From Kitasatospora viridis (GTDB lineage: Bacteria > Actinomycetota > Actinomycetes > Streptomycetales > Streptomycetaceae): a stretch of 64,000 nucleotides of DNA. The stretch is taken from positions 91,260 to 155,259 of the forward strand of contig NZ_VIWT01000008.1 in NCBI RefSeq assembly GCF_007829815.1, written 5' to 3'. Within the stretch, counting starts at the first letter, position 1; every line of letters starts with the position of its first letter. The notes beneath the pieces were generated by a model that saw only the letters and a program-made list of their open reading frames with translations, ran no database searches and had not been told where the DNA came from. Below are positions 24,128 to 31,696 of the stretch, in pieces. A program made the position numbers and the translations under genes.

Positions 24128-25242
24128 GAGACGGCCACCACGGGCAGCAGGGCGCGCTTGTTCGGGGCGACGGGGCACATCTCGGCGTCGAGGGCGCCGA
24201 TGCGCTCCCCGGCGGCGACCACGGCGGCCGGGCATCCCTTGCCGCAGCCGTCTGCCATCGAGCAGCTGCCGCAGGTGGGGTTGGCTCCGACGGTGTACCG
24301 CTCGTGGAAGTTGTAGGCGTCCAGGCGGTCGGCGATGTCGGTGTCGGTGAAGATGTTGCCGACGATGAACTCGGTGTCGGCGTGCTGGGAATTCGGGGTC
24401 CGGGCGGCGAAGACGAGGTAGGGGCAGACGGTGACCTCGCCCGGGGCGAAGACGTAGATGATCGTCCCGGCCTCGCAGTTCGCGAGGGGTTTGGTGTCGT
24501 TGGGGAAGCGGATGTGGACCAGGTCGAGCTGGTCGCTGGCGAACGGGGAGGTGAGGTCGTGGATGTGCCGCATGTGGTCGTCCGACCGGGCGAGCTTGTT
24601 CTTGCTCTTGACGCCGCGCCCCATGCTGGAGAGCGGGTTCATCAGGACGTAGGAGGCGCCCTGCTCGCTGGCGAAGGCGCACAGCTGGGCGTACTCCTCG
24701 TCCTCGGCAAGGTTGTTCGGGGTGCAGAGCAGGCCCTGCAGGAGCCCGGCCTGGGCCAGCCGCTTCACCGTCTCCACGGTGGTGTAGAACGACTCGCGGT
24801 CGCCCCGGAACTTGCCGTGGGAGTCGGCGGCGAAGCCGTCCAGGCTGACGTTCACGTGGATGTCGCCCATCTTGGCCAGGGCCGTGATGTGGTCGTCCGT
24901 GATCAGGGTGGCGTTGGTGCACAGTCCCACGCCCATGCCCGCGTCGCGGAAGGCGGCGGTGACGGCGAGGAAGTCGGGGTGCAGGAACGGCTCTCCGCCG
25001 GTGAGGGTCACCCGGGTGACCCGGGCCGCCTTCAGCTGGGGGATGACCTTGGTCCGGATGTCCTCCAGCGGCATCGTCACGCCGGTCTTGAGGGCGCTGA
25101 CGAAGCAGTGGGCGCAGCCGAGGTTGCAGGGCTCGTTGATTTGGACGAGCGCCTTGCGGTAGGGCTCCACGACGGAGGTCCGGAAGTAGCAGGACACGGC
25201 CTGCTCGTCCGTCATGATCCGGCGTGCTGTCTTCTCGCTCAT
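24124..25242 (-). CDS. Radical SAM/SPASM-domain enzyme
   Basis: 372 residues from ATG 25242 with GGGGGA upstream. The radical SAM cluster motif is CNLGCAHC (C39, C43, C46), followed by the GGEP loop (82-85) and SLDG (133-136). The C-terminal part is Cys-rich (C256, C273, C324, C327, C333, C337, C356), typical of SPASM domains that hold auxiliary iron-sulphur clusters. SPASM enzymes often modify peptides, but some act on other substrates. It is not viperin, which lacks SPASM. The four-gene set with kinase, EEP and MazG-like proteins is unusual. Confidence 0.88.
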   Translation of the reverse strand: MSEKTARRIMTDEQAVSCYFRTSVVEPYRKALVQINEPCNLGCAHCFVSALKTGVTMPLEDIRTKVIPQLKAARVTRVTLTGGEPFLHPDFLAVTAAFRDAGMGVGLCTNATLITDDHITALAKMGDIHVNVSLDGFAADSHGKFRGDRESFYTTVETVKRLAQAGLLQGLLCTPNNLAEDEEYAQLCAFASEQGASYVLMNPLSSMGRGVKSKNKLARSDDHMRHIHDLTSPFASDQLDLVHIRFPNDTKPLANCEAGTIIYVFAPGEVTVCPYLVFAARTPNSQHADTEFIVGNIFTDTDIADRLDAYNFHERYTVGANPTCGSCSMADGCGKGCPAAVVAAGERIGALDAEMCPVAPNKRALLPVVAVS

Positions 25243-25254
25243 GGGTGTCCCCCA

Positions 25255-25392
25255 TCAGGCCGGAGGCACTGCTGCGCCCCGTGGTGGCGGGGCGTCTCGG
25301 TGCTTGGGCCGTGCGTCGAGGTGGTCAGCGGGGACCGGGCCCGTCTGGCGCCCGGTTGCTTGCGGTGACCACTTCATCACTGGATCAACCAT
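25255..25392 (-). CDS. Possible 45-residue peptide upstream of radical SAM gene
   Basis: An ATG at 25392 opens a 45-codon frame (MVDPVMKWSPQATGRQ...) that ends 12 bases before the radical SAM start. Codon third positions are only partly GC-rich and no strong ribosome-binding site is seen. If real it could be a peptide substrate for the SPASM enzyme; equally it may be leader sequence. The region also folds into a GCCCCG/CGGGGC hairpin. Confidence 0.25.
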   Translation of the reverse strand: MVDPVMKWSPQATGRQTGPVPADHLDARPKHRDAPPPRGAAVPPA

Positions 25393-25478
25393 CCTGACAA
25401 GAAGGCGAGTTGAATAAATGTCAGTTACTTACGACTGGCATGTGCTGCTGGCATGTTTCCGCAGCTCGCCGGACAAGT

Positions 25479-25520
25479 TAGTGAACTGGGTTGCGCATAC
25501 TCAATCGAGTGCACTACTGT
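25479..25520 (+). promoter_or_regulatory. Promoter with family-2 inverted-repeat operator
   Basis: TAGTGAACT, three bases, -35 TTGCGC (25491-25496), 18-bp spacer, -10 TACTGT (25515-25520); right arm AGTGCACTA overlaps the -10. Arm spacing is 20 bp, as in the sites at 7755 and 32650. It drives the plus-strand operon beginning at 25559. Confidence 0.72.
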
Positions 25521-25558
25521 CGTCCATGTCGCCAACCACCACGAACGGGAAGCAGGCC

Positions 25559-26323
25559 ATGTCCAAGACTCCGCAGCTCGTCGGCATCACCACCCCCGTC
25601 AAGATCACCCTCACGATCGACGACTGGGAGGGCACCTACGGCACCGAGCGCAACAAGGCCGAGATCACCCAGCAGCTCGCCTCCCTCACCGTGGAGACCA
25701 TGCTGAGCACCAACCTCCGCACCGAGCTGTGCGCCCTGATCGGGCAGACCGGCCACATCAGGACCGACGTGCTCCCCCCGAGCAACACCCTCGAAGCCCA
25801 GTTCGACATCGCCACCATCGTGGACACCACGATCTGGGAGTCCACCTACGGCTCCGACGAAGATGCCCAGCAGATCGCCGACGACGTCGCCAACCGCGTC
25901 CAGGAGTACGCCGCCGAGGCCCTCAAGCAGCGCGGCATCACCGCCCAGGTCGAGCTGCGAGCCACCCCCACCGTCATCGACGCCACCGGCGACTACACCA
26001 CCCTCTACCTGGTCTTCGCGCCGCGCGAGAACCCCTTCCTGGCCACCACCACCGGCGGCCTGCAGAACTTCGCCGCCCGCCTCGACGACGACGCCTGGCT
26101 GCGCCCCCTGGACTCCCAGATCGGCGAGTTCGTCGACTACTGGAACCGCCGGGAGCCGGAGGCGGCGCTGTGGGCCGTCACCACGGAGACCGAGAAGCTG
26201 CTGCCCGCGTCCGGCACCGAGCCCAACCTTCACGGCCGCACCCCGGTGATCTTCCGGCGCGACCAGATCAAGCCCCTGCTCGCCGTCCTCGCCTCCCCCC
26301 AGAACCAGAACCTGGGAAACTGA
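25559..26323 (+). CDS. Hypothetical protein, first gene of plus-strand operon
   Basis: 254 residues from ATG 25559 (GGGAAGCAGG upstream). An in-frame ATG at 25526 lies about where transcription should begin and would add eleven residues if the messenger is leaderless. Two internal repeats are visible by eye: TIDDWEGTYGTERNKAEITQ and TTIWESTYGSDEDAQQIADD share a W-E-x-T-Y-G motif, so the N-terminal half may be a duplicated domain. No known family. Confidence 0.75.
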   Translation: MSKTPQLVGITTPVKITLTIDDWEGTYGTERNKAEITQQLASLTVETMLSTNLRTELCALIGQTGHIRTDVLPPSNTLEAQFDIATIVDTTIWESTYGSDEDAQQIADDVANRVQEYAAEALKQRGITAQVELRATPTVIDATGDYTTLYLVFAPRENPFLATTTGGLQNFAARLDDDAWLRPLDSQIGEFVDYWNRREPEAALWAVTTETEKLLPASGTEPNLHGRTPVIFRRDQIKPLLAVLASPQNQNLGN

Positions 26324-26351
26324 CCCGTCCTCACCGACACCGGGAGACGCC

Positions 26352-26759
26352 GTGCACCAGCTCCACCCCCGCGAGCACCCGTGGGGTGACATCCGCCTCG
26401 ACCACAACGGCGAGGCGACGTTCCTGACCGCCGAGCGCTCCACCGACCCGGACTGCCTCTTCGTCCACCTCAAGGTCGCCGACTGCCCGCCGGACCACCA
26501 GCTCCTCGACAAGGAGGAGCAGGACGCCGGAGCGGTGCTGTTCCACATCACCGTCAGCATCCGGCTCCCCCGCGCGGACACGATCGTCCTGGCGCAGTAC
26601 GAGGGCGGCCCGATCGTTCCCCGCGACATGGCAGCGTTCGAGTCCGCCAAGTACATGCGCGACGAGATCAACAGGGCCGTCTTCACGGCCCGGTTCAACC
26701 TGCGGGCCCTGGCCGCCGTCGCCCACCACCATCCGGTCGCCGCCCAGGGCACCACCTGA
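26352..26759 (+). CDS. Hypothetical protein (135 aa)
   Basis: GTG 26352 with GGGAGAC upstream, 28 bases after the previous stop. The protein is predicted beta-rich in the first 90 residues with a C-terminal helix (NRAVFTARFNLRALAAVAHH). No conserved motif recognised. It lies in the same operon as the W-E-x-T-Y-G repeat protein. Confidence 0.7.
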   Translation: MHQLHPREHPWGDIRLDHNGEATFLTAERSTDPDCLFVHLKVADCPPDHQLLDKEEQDAGAVLFHITVSIRLPRADTIVLAQYEGGPIVPRDMAAFESAKYMRDEINRAVFTARFNLRALAAVAHHHPVAAQGTT

Positions 26760-26783
26760 CCACGTATCACCTGAAGGAGCGCC

Positions 26784-27203
26784 ATGAGCACCGAGACCAG
26801 CAGTGGCCCCACCGAGTGGCAGCAGAAGCGCCAGGAGGCGCTCGCCGAGCGCGGCCTGGCCGAGGTCGAGCAGTACTCGCGAGCCAGCGACCTCTTCTAC
26901 CCCGACAGCATCCGCCCGGCCCGCCGGGGCCGGATCGAGAACATCATCTCCCTGGGCCCGACCACCGGCGACACCTACATCGCCGAGCTGGTGGAGAAGT
27001 TCAACGGCGAGAACCGCACGTGGTTCGCGGTCGTCATCGACGGCAAGAAGGACCCCCAGCGCATGTACACCGCCGACGCGGCCCTGCTGCACTACCTCAG
27101 CCGGAAGCACAACAATCCGGACGCCTCCACCGCCGCCTGGTACGCCGCCCGCGTCCTGGGCATGCCCGACCTCGACCAGGACCCCGCTGCGCCCGCCTCC
27201 TGA
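26784..27203 (+). CDS. Hypothetical protein (139 aa)
   Basis: ATG 26784, preceded by GAAGGAG. A short helical N-terminus is followed by a strand-rich middle (TYIAELVEKFNGENRTWFAV) and a final TAAWYAARVLGM helix. No family recognised. The operon ends here at a strong terminator. Confidence 0.75.
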   Translation: MSTETSSGPTEWQQKRQEALAERGLAEVEQYSRASDLFYPDSIRPARRGRIENIISLGPTTGDTYIAELVEKFNGENRTWFAVVIDGKKDPQRMYTADAALLHYLSRKHNNPDASTAAWYAARVLGMPDLDQDPAAPAS

Positions 27204-27217
27204 CACACAACCTGCCC

Positions 27218-27247
27218 GGCCCCGTCGCTCTCCCGAGCGACGGGGCC
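27218..27247 (+). terminator. Terminator of the 25559-27203 operon
   Basis: A perfect 13-bp stem (GGCCCCGTCGCTC and complement) with loop TCCC, 15 bases after the stop. It is GC-rich without a T-run, as is common in Streptomyces. Confidence 0.7.
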
Positions 27248-27314
27248 GACGTGTTCAGCAGATAAGCAACTGCCCATCTGTAGGAGTCACCGTTCCATGT
27301 CTACACTGCGGAGT

Positions 27315-27857
27315 ATGACCGCCAACCCTGCCTCCACCAGCGAAGCCACGACGCCGCCAGCCCGCGCCGGACGCCGTGGCGGCCGGACTCGCGAACAGAG
27401 CCCCGCGCGCGCCGAACGGCGCCGCCCAAAGCAGGAGCACGACCGCCAGACACCGGAGCCGTCGCCTGCTCCCGAGGACGCTGCTCAGATCGACTTCTCC
27501 CAGCACCCCGCCCACACCACCCCCTGGCGCCGGACCTCCGCCCTCCCCGCCACCAAGCGCCTGCCGCGCGTCGGGACGCCGTCGACCCGCACAGTCGTCA
27601 TGACCCGCGAGCTGGCCGCCCACGTGGACGCCGTCCGGGTCGACATCGGCACTCCCAACGCCGTCGACTTCACCCTGCTCACCAGCAGTCTCCTGCGCGC
27701 CCTGGCCCGCGAGCACGAGGACTACAAGATCCGCGTTGAGGAGTACCGCCAGACCCACGGGGTCGTCCCCGGGCCAGACGTGGTCCCGCCCGGCCCGATC
27801 TTCACTGCGCTGAGTGCCGAGGTCGCCATCGTGATGGACGGCGGCACCGCCCCCTGA
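27315..27857 (+). CDS. Basic-tailed protein, possible RHH DNA-binding
   Basis: 180 residues from ATG 27315; a -10-like TACACT ends six bases before it, so the messenger may be leaderless. An upstream in-frame ATG (27297) would precede that -10. The first 75 residues are Arg/Pro/Ala-rich and disordered. Residues about 90-135 (TRTVVMTRELAAHVDAVRV...LLRALARE) could be a strand-helix-helix of the ribbon-helix-helix type, but this is a guess. Confidence 0.6.
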   Translation: MTANPASTSEATTPPARAGRRGGRTREQSPARAERRRPKQEHDRQTPEPSPAPEDAAQIDFSQHPAHTTPWRRTSALPATKRLPRVGTPSTRTVVMTRELAAHVDAVRVDIGTPNAVDFTLLTSSLLRALAREHEDYKIRVEEYRQTHGVVPGPDVVPPGPIFTALSAEVAIVMDGGTAP

Positions 27858-27871
27858 CGGTTGGAGCGACA

Positions 27872-28078
27872 GTGAAGTACCCCCGGAGCAACTGCCGGAT
27901 CTGCGGCCGTGAGGTCTCGATCCCCGGCAACCGCTACGCCCGGCACGACCCTCCCGGCCCCCGTGCCCAGGTCGACCTGACCAGCTGCCCAGGGAGCCTC
28001 AAGGCCGCGATCCCGCCCCAGGCCGCCATCCCGGGTCTGGAACTCCACCAGGCCGAGGAGCACCTGGCCCTGTTCTAG
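27872..28078 (+). CDS. Small zinc-finger-like protein (68 aa)
   Basis: GTG 27872, 14 bases after the previous stop. Cys/His pattern C-x2-C (CRICGRE), H (RHDP) and C (SCPGS) suggests a single zinc site. It is otherwise unassigned. It converges on the 28075 gene with a four-base overlap of coding ends. Confidence 0.65.
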   Translation: MKYPRSNCRICGREVSIPGNRYARHDPPGPRAQVDLTSCPGSLKAAIPPQAAIPGLELHQAEEHLALF

Positions 28079-28269
28079 CCCTCCGTCCCCGGGAGAAGCG
28101 CCATCAGCCTCAGGGCAACGTCCACCGCGCTCTCGCCCTCCCGGGCCGCCGCGAGGTCGACTGGCCGGTGGACGGCCAGCCAGTTGTGCAGGCGCTGCAT
28201 CTGCGCCACCAGCGGGTCGGCCAGGGCCCGGCCCGGGTCGTCCGTCGGCGGAGGCGGGAAGCCGCTCAT
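28075..28269 (-). CDS. Small hypothetical protein (64 aa)
   Basis: ATG 28269 overlaps the previous stop (ATGA). A proline-rich N-terminus is followed by two helices (DPLVAQMQRLHNWLAV and SAVDVALRLMALL). No known family. It is the last gene of the minus-strand run that begins at 29703. Confidence 0.6.
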   Translation of the reverse strand: MSGFPPPPTDDPGRALADPLVAQMQRLHNWLAVHRPVDLAAAREGESAVDVALRLMALLPGTEG

Positions 28270-28469
28270 ACCCACACCTCCGGGCCTGCGGTCTCGGAGG
28301 CCAGCTGCGGGTTGGCCTCCTCCCAGCGCTCTCGGACCGTGACCGAGGCCGGGACCGACCCGCTGGCGCATGGGCCGTTGTGGTGCTCGACCACCTCGCA
28401 CGAGTAGTTCTGGAACTCCCCGCCCACCATCGCCCGGCACGACCGCTCCGGGAACACTGCTCGACGCAT
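28266..28469 (-). CDS. Small Cys/His protein (67 aa)
   Basis: ATG 28469, with GGGAGGAG upstream and a CACCCC/GGGGTG hairpin just before that. CEVVEHHNGPC (Cys, His-His, Cys) could form a metal site similar to short zinc motifs in Streptomyces proteins of the type C...H.GPC. The role is unknown. Confidence 0.65.
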   Translation of the reverse strand: MRRAVFPERSCRAMVGGEFQNYSCEVVEHHNGPCASGSVPASVTVRERWEEANPQLASETAGPEVWV

Positions 28470-28487
28470 CTGTCACTCCTCCCTGTT

Positions 28488-28504
28488 CACCCCTTCGTGG
28501 GGTG
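28488..28504 (-). repeat. Leader hairpin CACCCC-TTCGT-GGGGTG, copy 1
   Basis: A 6-bp perfect stem with a five-base loop, directly upstream of the Shine-Dalgarno of the 28469 gene. The same element recurs at 37048-37064, 39200-39216 and, imperfectly, at 53251-53265, each in front of a minus-strand start. Confidence 0.7.
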
Positions 28505-28593
28505 TAGGGGCAGCACGGCAGGGCACCCCTCCCCCAGCTGCCGAGTCCTGTCGGCTGCGGGGAGAGAGGTGCTTGGGCTTGTTATAGGAATGA

Positions 28594-29703
28594 TCAGTCG
28601 TTGCTGTCCTTGGGGAACGTCGAGGGCGCCGGGGTCGCGAACGCTGCCCAGGGCTCCTCACCCTTCGCCCGCTTGCTCTCGGCGTAGGCGACGGCCTCGG
28701 AGAAGCTGCGCTGCCGGAGGTCCTTCTGGGCCTCGCGGTTCAGACGCTTGTACTTGGCGATGGCCTTCGCCTCCAGGCTGTCCCGCACCTCGGTGACCCC
28801 CTGCCCGCGCTTGGCGGCCAGGGCCACGACGAGGCGGTCCGCGAACTCGACGTCCTCCGCAAGGAGCCGAGCGCGATGCTCCGCCGGGAGGAAGTAGAAC
28901 GCCAGGTCCGGCTCGGCGGCAAGGATGGCGGCGATGTGCGCCTCACGGAGGGACGTCACGAGGGCGTCGACGGCCTCGCTCTGGGCGGCGGCCTCGGTGT
29001 CGATCCAGTCCCCTCGGCCCTTGCCCTGCAGCCGGTTGCCCTCGGGGTCGGTGATCGCCTTCGCCGCCTTCGTCACCTTGGCGGCCTCGGCCGCCTTGGC
29101 CTTGGCAGCGCGGGCCTCGCTCGCTGCGATCTCGTCGGGCGTGAAGATCTTGGTGGGCCGCTTCCGAATGTCGACGGGGGCCGAGGGGTAGCACACGGTG
29201 CAGGCCCGCTCCCCCGCGTCCTCGACGACCTGCTGCTCCGTTCCGCCGGAGTAGTCGGTCAGCCAGGCGAACTGCGTGCTGGGGCGGCAGGTGGAGCAGT
29301 CCATGGTCTTGTGCACGTGGCCGTCGACGTTGGTGACGATGAAGGCCCGGGTCCAGCCGCCCCGGCGGGCGAACTCGGCATCGTAGGGGGCCTGCTCGGC
29401 CTCGATGGCGGCGATGGACTTCTCCGCGTCCTGCAGCCGCTGCAGGGCGTTGCGGGCGTCGCGTCCGATGTAGGTGGTGTCGGTGTCGGCGCGGTGCTGG
29501 GCGGCCTGCTGGGCGGCGTTGAAGTCCATGCCCCACACCTGGCGGCGGCCCTGGTAGTTGGACCGGTCACCGGCGGCGCGGTGGATGCTGTCCCGGAGGC
29601 TGGGCAGCTTGCTCTCGGCCTTGAAGAGCTGCGCGGCCAGCTGGGCGAGCTGCTTGTCGATGTCGGCGGGGGTGGCGGTGGTGAGGTCCTTGGCAGAGGT
29701 CAT
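28594..29703 (-). CDS. Actinophage-type protein with zinc ribbon and coiled coil
   Basis: 369 residues from ATG 29703. A helical N-terminal half (residues 1-110) is followed by a Cys motif block, TMDCSTCRPSTQFAWLTDYS and ACTVCYPSAPV, giving CxxC...CxxC. This His/Cys block (TNVDGHVHKTMDCSTC) is a recurrent feature of hypothetical proteins in actinophages and their hosts. The C-terminal half is Ala/Lys/Glu-rich and helical. The promoter predicts a leaderless messenger. Confidence 0.78.
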   Translation of the reverse strand: MTSAKDLTTATPADIDKQLAQLAAQLFKAESKLPSLRDSIHRAAGDRSNYQGRRQVWGMDFNAAQQAAQHRADTDTTYIGRDARNALQRLQDAEKSIAAIEAEQAPYDAEFARRGGWTRAFIVTNVDGHVHKTMDCSTCRPSTQFAWLTDYSGGTEQQVVEDAGERACTVCYPSAPVDIRKRPTKIFTPDEIAASEARAAKAKAAEAAKVTKAAKAITDPEGNRLQGKGRGDWIDTEAAAQSEAVDALVTSLREAHIAAILAAEPDLAFYFLPAEHRARLLAEDVEFADRLVVALAAKRGQGVTEVRDSLEAKAIAKYKRLNREAQKDLRQRSFSEAVAYAESKRAKGEEPWAAFATPAPSTFPKDSND

Positions 29704-29709
29704 GGAATG

Positions 29710-29739
29710 AATATAGCAACCTAGATATCTAGGTTGCAA
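29710..29739 (-). promoter_or_regulatory. Promoter with family-1 operator, perfect 22-bp palindrome
   Basis: Minus strand: -35 TTGCAA, 18-bp spacer, -10 TATATT, then six bases to ATG 29703. The palindrome 29716-29737 (half-site GCAACCTAGAT, then its complement) fills the spacer and reaches into the -35. This is the most symmetrical of the five family-1 operators. Confidence 0.78.
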
Positions 29740-29764
29740 GATAGGCGGGATAACTTGGTCGAGT

Positions 29765-30328
29765 TCAGAGGGGCGGGTACTGGCCGTACGCTCCCCAGGA
29801 GTCCTTGCCCGGGTTCAGAGTGTCGTTGACGCCGAGCTGTTGGCCGTAGGAAGCGCGGGCCCAGGCTTCGAGACGTGCCGCGTGGCCGTCGGGGCCGGGG
29901 ATGTACGGGTGGTCGGGGACCGGGGTATCCCATTCGTCGGACGGCGCCCCGGGCGGTGCGAACTGCACCACGAGGGCCGCAAGCAGGCCGCCGCCGCCCG
30001 CGACCAGGAGGACCGTCTTGAAGATGATCGGGTCCTGGCCGCGCAACAGAGCTGCAGCGAGCAGGCAGACGGCGGTCGCAGCCACCAGCCAGCCGAGGAC
30101 CCAGGGGTGGAGGCCGGGGGCAGCACGGCGGACCGACCAGGTACCGGTGGCCGGGTCAAGGTGATGGACCTGCTGGCGGTACGGGCGCCGGGCCCGGCGG
30201 TACAGACGCAGCTGGCCGGTGGGGCTCAGGCCCTTGTAGGTCCAGTACTGGCCGTCCAGGTGGAGGTACCAGTGCTCGCCGGGGCGTACCGGCAGGTGGG
30301 CTATCGCCCTTGCCTCCTCATGAGTCAT
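29765..30328 (-). CDS. Membrane protein with two TM helices (187 aa)
   Basis: The start is uncertain: ATG 30328 (MTHEEARAIAH) is favoured over ATG 30355. A cytosolic N-terminal domain with aromatic residues (HWYLHLDGQYW) is followed by two hydrophobic helices (VLGWLVAATAVCLLAAALL and TVLLVAGGGGLLAALVV) and a Pro/Gly-rich tail. The favoured ATG lies in the 3' arm of the hairpin at 30326-30356, which could affect translation. It is next to a DUF2637 membrane protein. Confidence 0.65.
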   Translation of the reverse strand: MTHEEARAIAHLPVRPGEHWYLHLDGQYWTYKGLSPTGQLRLYRRARRPYRQQVHHLDPATGTWSVRRAAPGLHPWVLGWLVAATAVCLLAAALLRGQDPIIFKTVLLVAGGGGLLAALVVQFAPPGAPSDEWDTPVPDHPYIPGPDGHAARLEAWARASYGQQLGVNDTLNPGKDSWGAYGQYPPL

Positions 30329-30356
30329 GCCGCCACGGTAGTGCCGTGGCGGCATG
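30326..30356 (-). terminator. Strong hairpin between the two membrane-protein genes
   Basis: A perfect 13-bp stem (CATGCCGCCACGG and complement) with a 5-nt loop, twelve bases after the 30369 stop. No T-run. It overlaps the start codon region of the next gene, so it may act as a terminator, a translational block, or both. Confidence 0.6.
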
Positions 30357-30368
30357 GGAGGGGGGATG

Positions 30369-31613
30369 TCAGGCGGTGGTGACGAGGGAGTTCAGCTTGT
30401 CCTCCATCGGCTTCTTGATGGTCTGTGAGATGTAGGAGGGGGCGACGCCGAGCACGAGCGCGAGGAGAGCGCCGGTGCACTTCTGGCCGTGGTCGGCGCA
30501 GATGTCGTGGATCTTGACGGCGAGGTCGACAGTGTCCTCGACGGAGCGGCTTCCACGGCGCTCGGGGATCTCGGTGAGGAGAGCGTCCTGGAGCACCTTG
30601 GGCAGTCGCGTGAGCGCCGTCTTGCCGTCGGCGCCGACCAGCCCGAGGGAGAGACGCTGGTCGGCCGGGGGCTTCTGCGGCGGGATGGGGACCGTCACGA
30701 TCTGCTTCGGGGCCTTGACGGCGGCGGGGAGCACGTTCTGGGTCTTCGTCAGCGCGGGCTTGACCGGGGCGGGGGTGAGCTGCAGGCCCGCGAGGGCGAG
30801 CGTGGTGTTGACGGCCGGGGCTTCCGGCTCCCGGGTCACTTCCACCGACGGGGGCAAGAGAAGGTCCGTCATCGGGTCGTCGACGACGAGGAACCGCCAG
30901 GCCAGCGGGATGCTCTCGTCGGCGGCCTGGGCCTGGGCGATCAGGAACCGGGCGGCCGTACGGGCGTCGCAGCCGCTGAACCACATGACCCGCTTGACCT
31001 TGAACATCGGCAGCGGGGCGAGCAGGACCTGGGCCCGGCGCAGGCGCGGTACCGGGGCCGGGAGGATGCCCTGCTCGATCAGCTTCTGCCGCTCCTCGGC
31101 CTGCTGGGCGCGGCGCTGCTTCTTGACCGCGTGCCACTTGGCCTGGAGCGTGCTGAAGTGGGCGCCGATCCACAGGACTGGCGGGAGGGCGTGGTACGTG
31201 GAGGCCCAGGGGTTGGGCCAGCTGTCGTGGATGTTGAGCGCGATGCTCGCGCTGGCGAGCGCGAGGACCATGAGGTTGATTCCCCAGGTCCGGCGGCCGT
31301 CCTCGGCAGCGCTGATGGCCTTCCAGGAGTAGGCGAAGACGCCGAGGTCGGCCAGGAAGGCCGCGACGTACGCTTCGGACGACCCGGCGCTGAAGCCGAC
31401 CTTCAGGGCGAGGCCGTAGAGGGTGCGGTAGCTGAGGTAGAACGCTCCGGCGGCGAGGACGTAGTCGACGCCGTAGGCCAGGGCGCGCTCGCCGATCTTG
31501 AGGTGGCGCCACCAGCGGACCTTGGCGGAAGCCAGTTCCTGGCCCGATTCCGTCGGAGCGGACGCGAACGACACCTGGTCTTCGCTAGTCTTTCTCCTGG
31601 ACATCCTGAGCAT
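30369..31613 (-). CDS. DUF2637-type membrane protein (414 aa)
   Basis: ATG 31613 with GAGG upstream; a longer frame is a shadow. Residues about 45-165 contain four hydrophobic segments (VDYVLAAGAFYLSYRTLYG, YVAAFLADLGVFAYSW, TWGINLMVLALASASIALN, ALPPVLWIGAHFSTLQAKW), matching DUF2637 proteins of Streptomyces plasmids, some of which relate to transfer or spread functions. The long cytosolic part ends in LVLGVAPSYISQTIKKP, a helix-turn-helix-like segment. It is probably co-transcribed with the C2H2 gene upstream. Confidence 0.72.
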   Translation of the reverse strand: MLRMSRRKTSEDQVSFASAPTESGQELASAKVRWWRHLKIGERALAYGVDYVLAAGAFYLSYRTLYGLALKVGFSAGSSEAYVAAFLADLGVFAYSWKAISAAEDGRRTWGINLMVLALASASIALNIHDSWPNPWASTYHALPPVLWIGAHFSTLQAKWHAVKKQRRAQQAEERQKLIEQGILPAPVPRLRRAQVLLAPLPMFKVKRVMWFSGCDARTAARFLIAQAQAADESIPLAWRFLVVDDPMTDLLLPPSVEVTREPEAPAVNTTLALAGLQLTPAPVKPALTKTQNVLPAAVKAPKQIVTVPIPPQKPPADQRLSLGLVGADGKTALTRLPKVLQDALLTEIPERRGSRSVEDTVDLAVKIHDICADHGQKCTGALLALVLGVAPSYISQTIKKPMEDKLNSLVTTA

Positions 31614-31696
31614 CGTTTCCTCGCGGGAGCGTCGTGGTGGGTGTTCGGGAAACCCTCGGCGGCTCCTGCTAGAGCACCGTCGGGGGCTTTCTCGTT

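Noticed and set aside
24124..25242. Radical SAM enzyme as a prokaryotic viperin (with neighbouring nucleotide kinase)
   Set aside because: The Cys-rich SPASM C-terminus is incompatible with viperin, and the residues around CNLGCAHC do not follow the viperin pattern.
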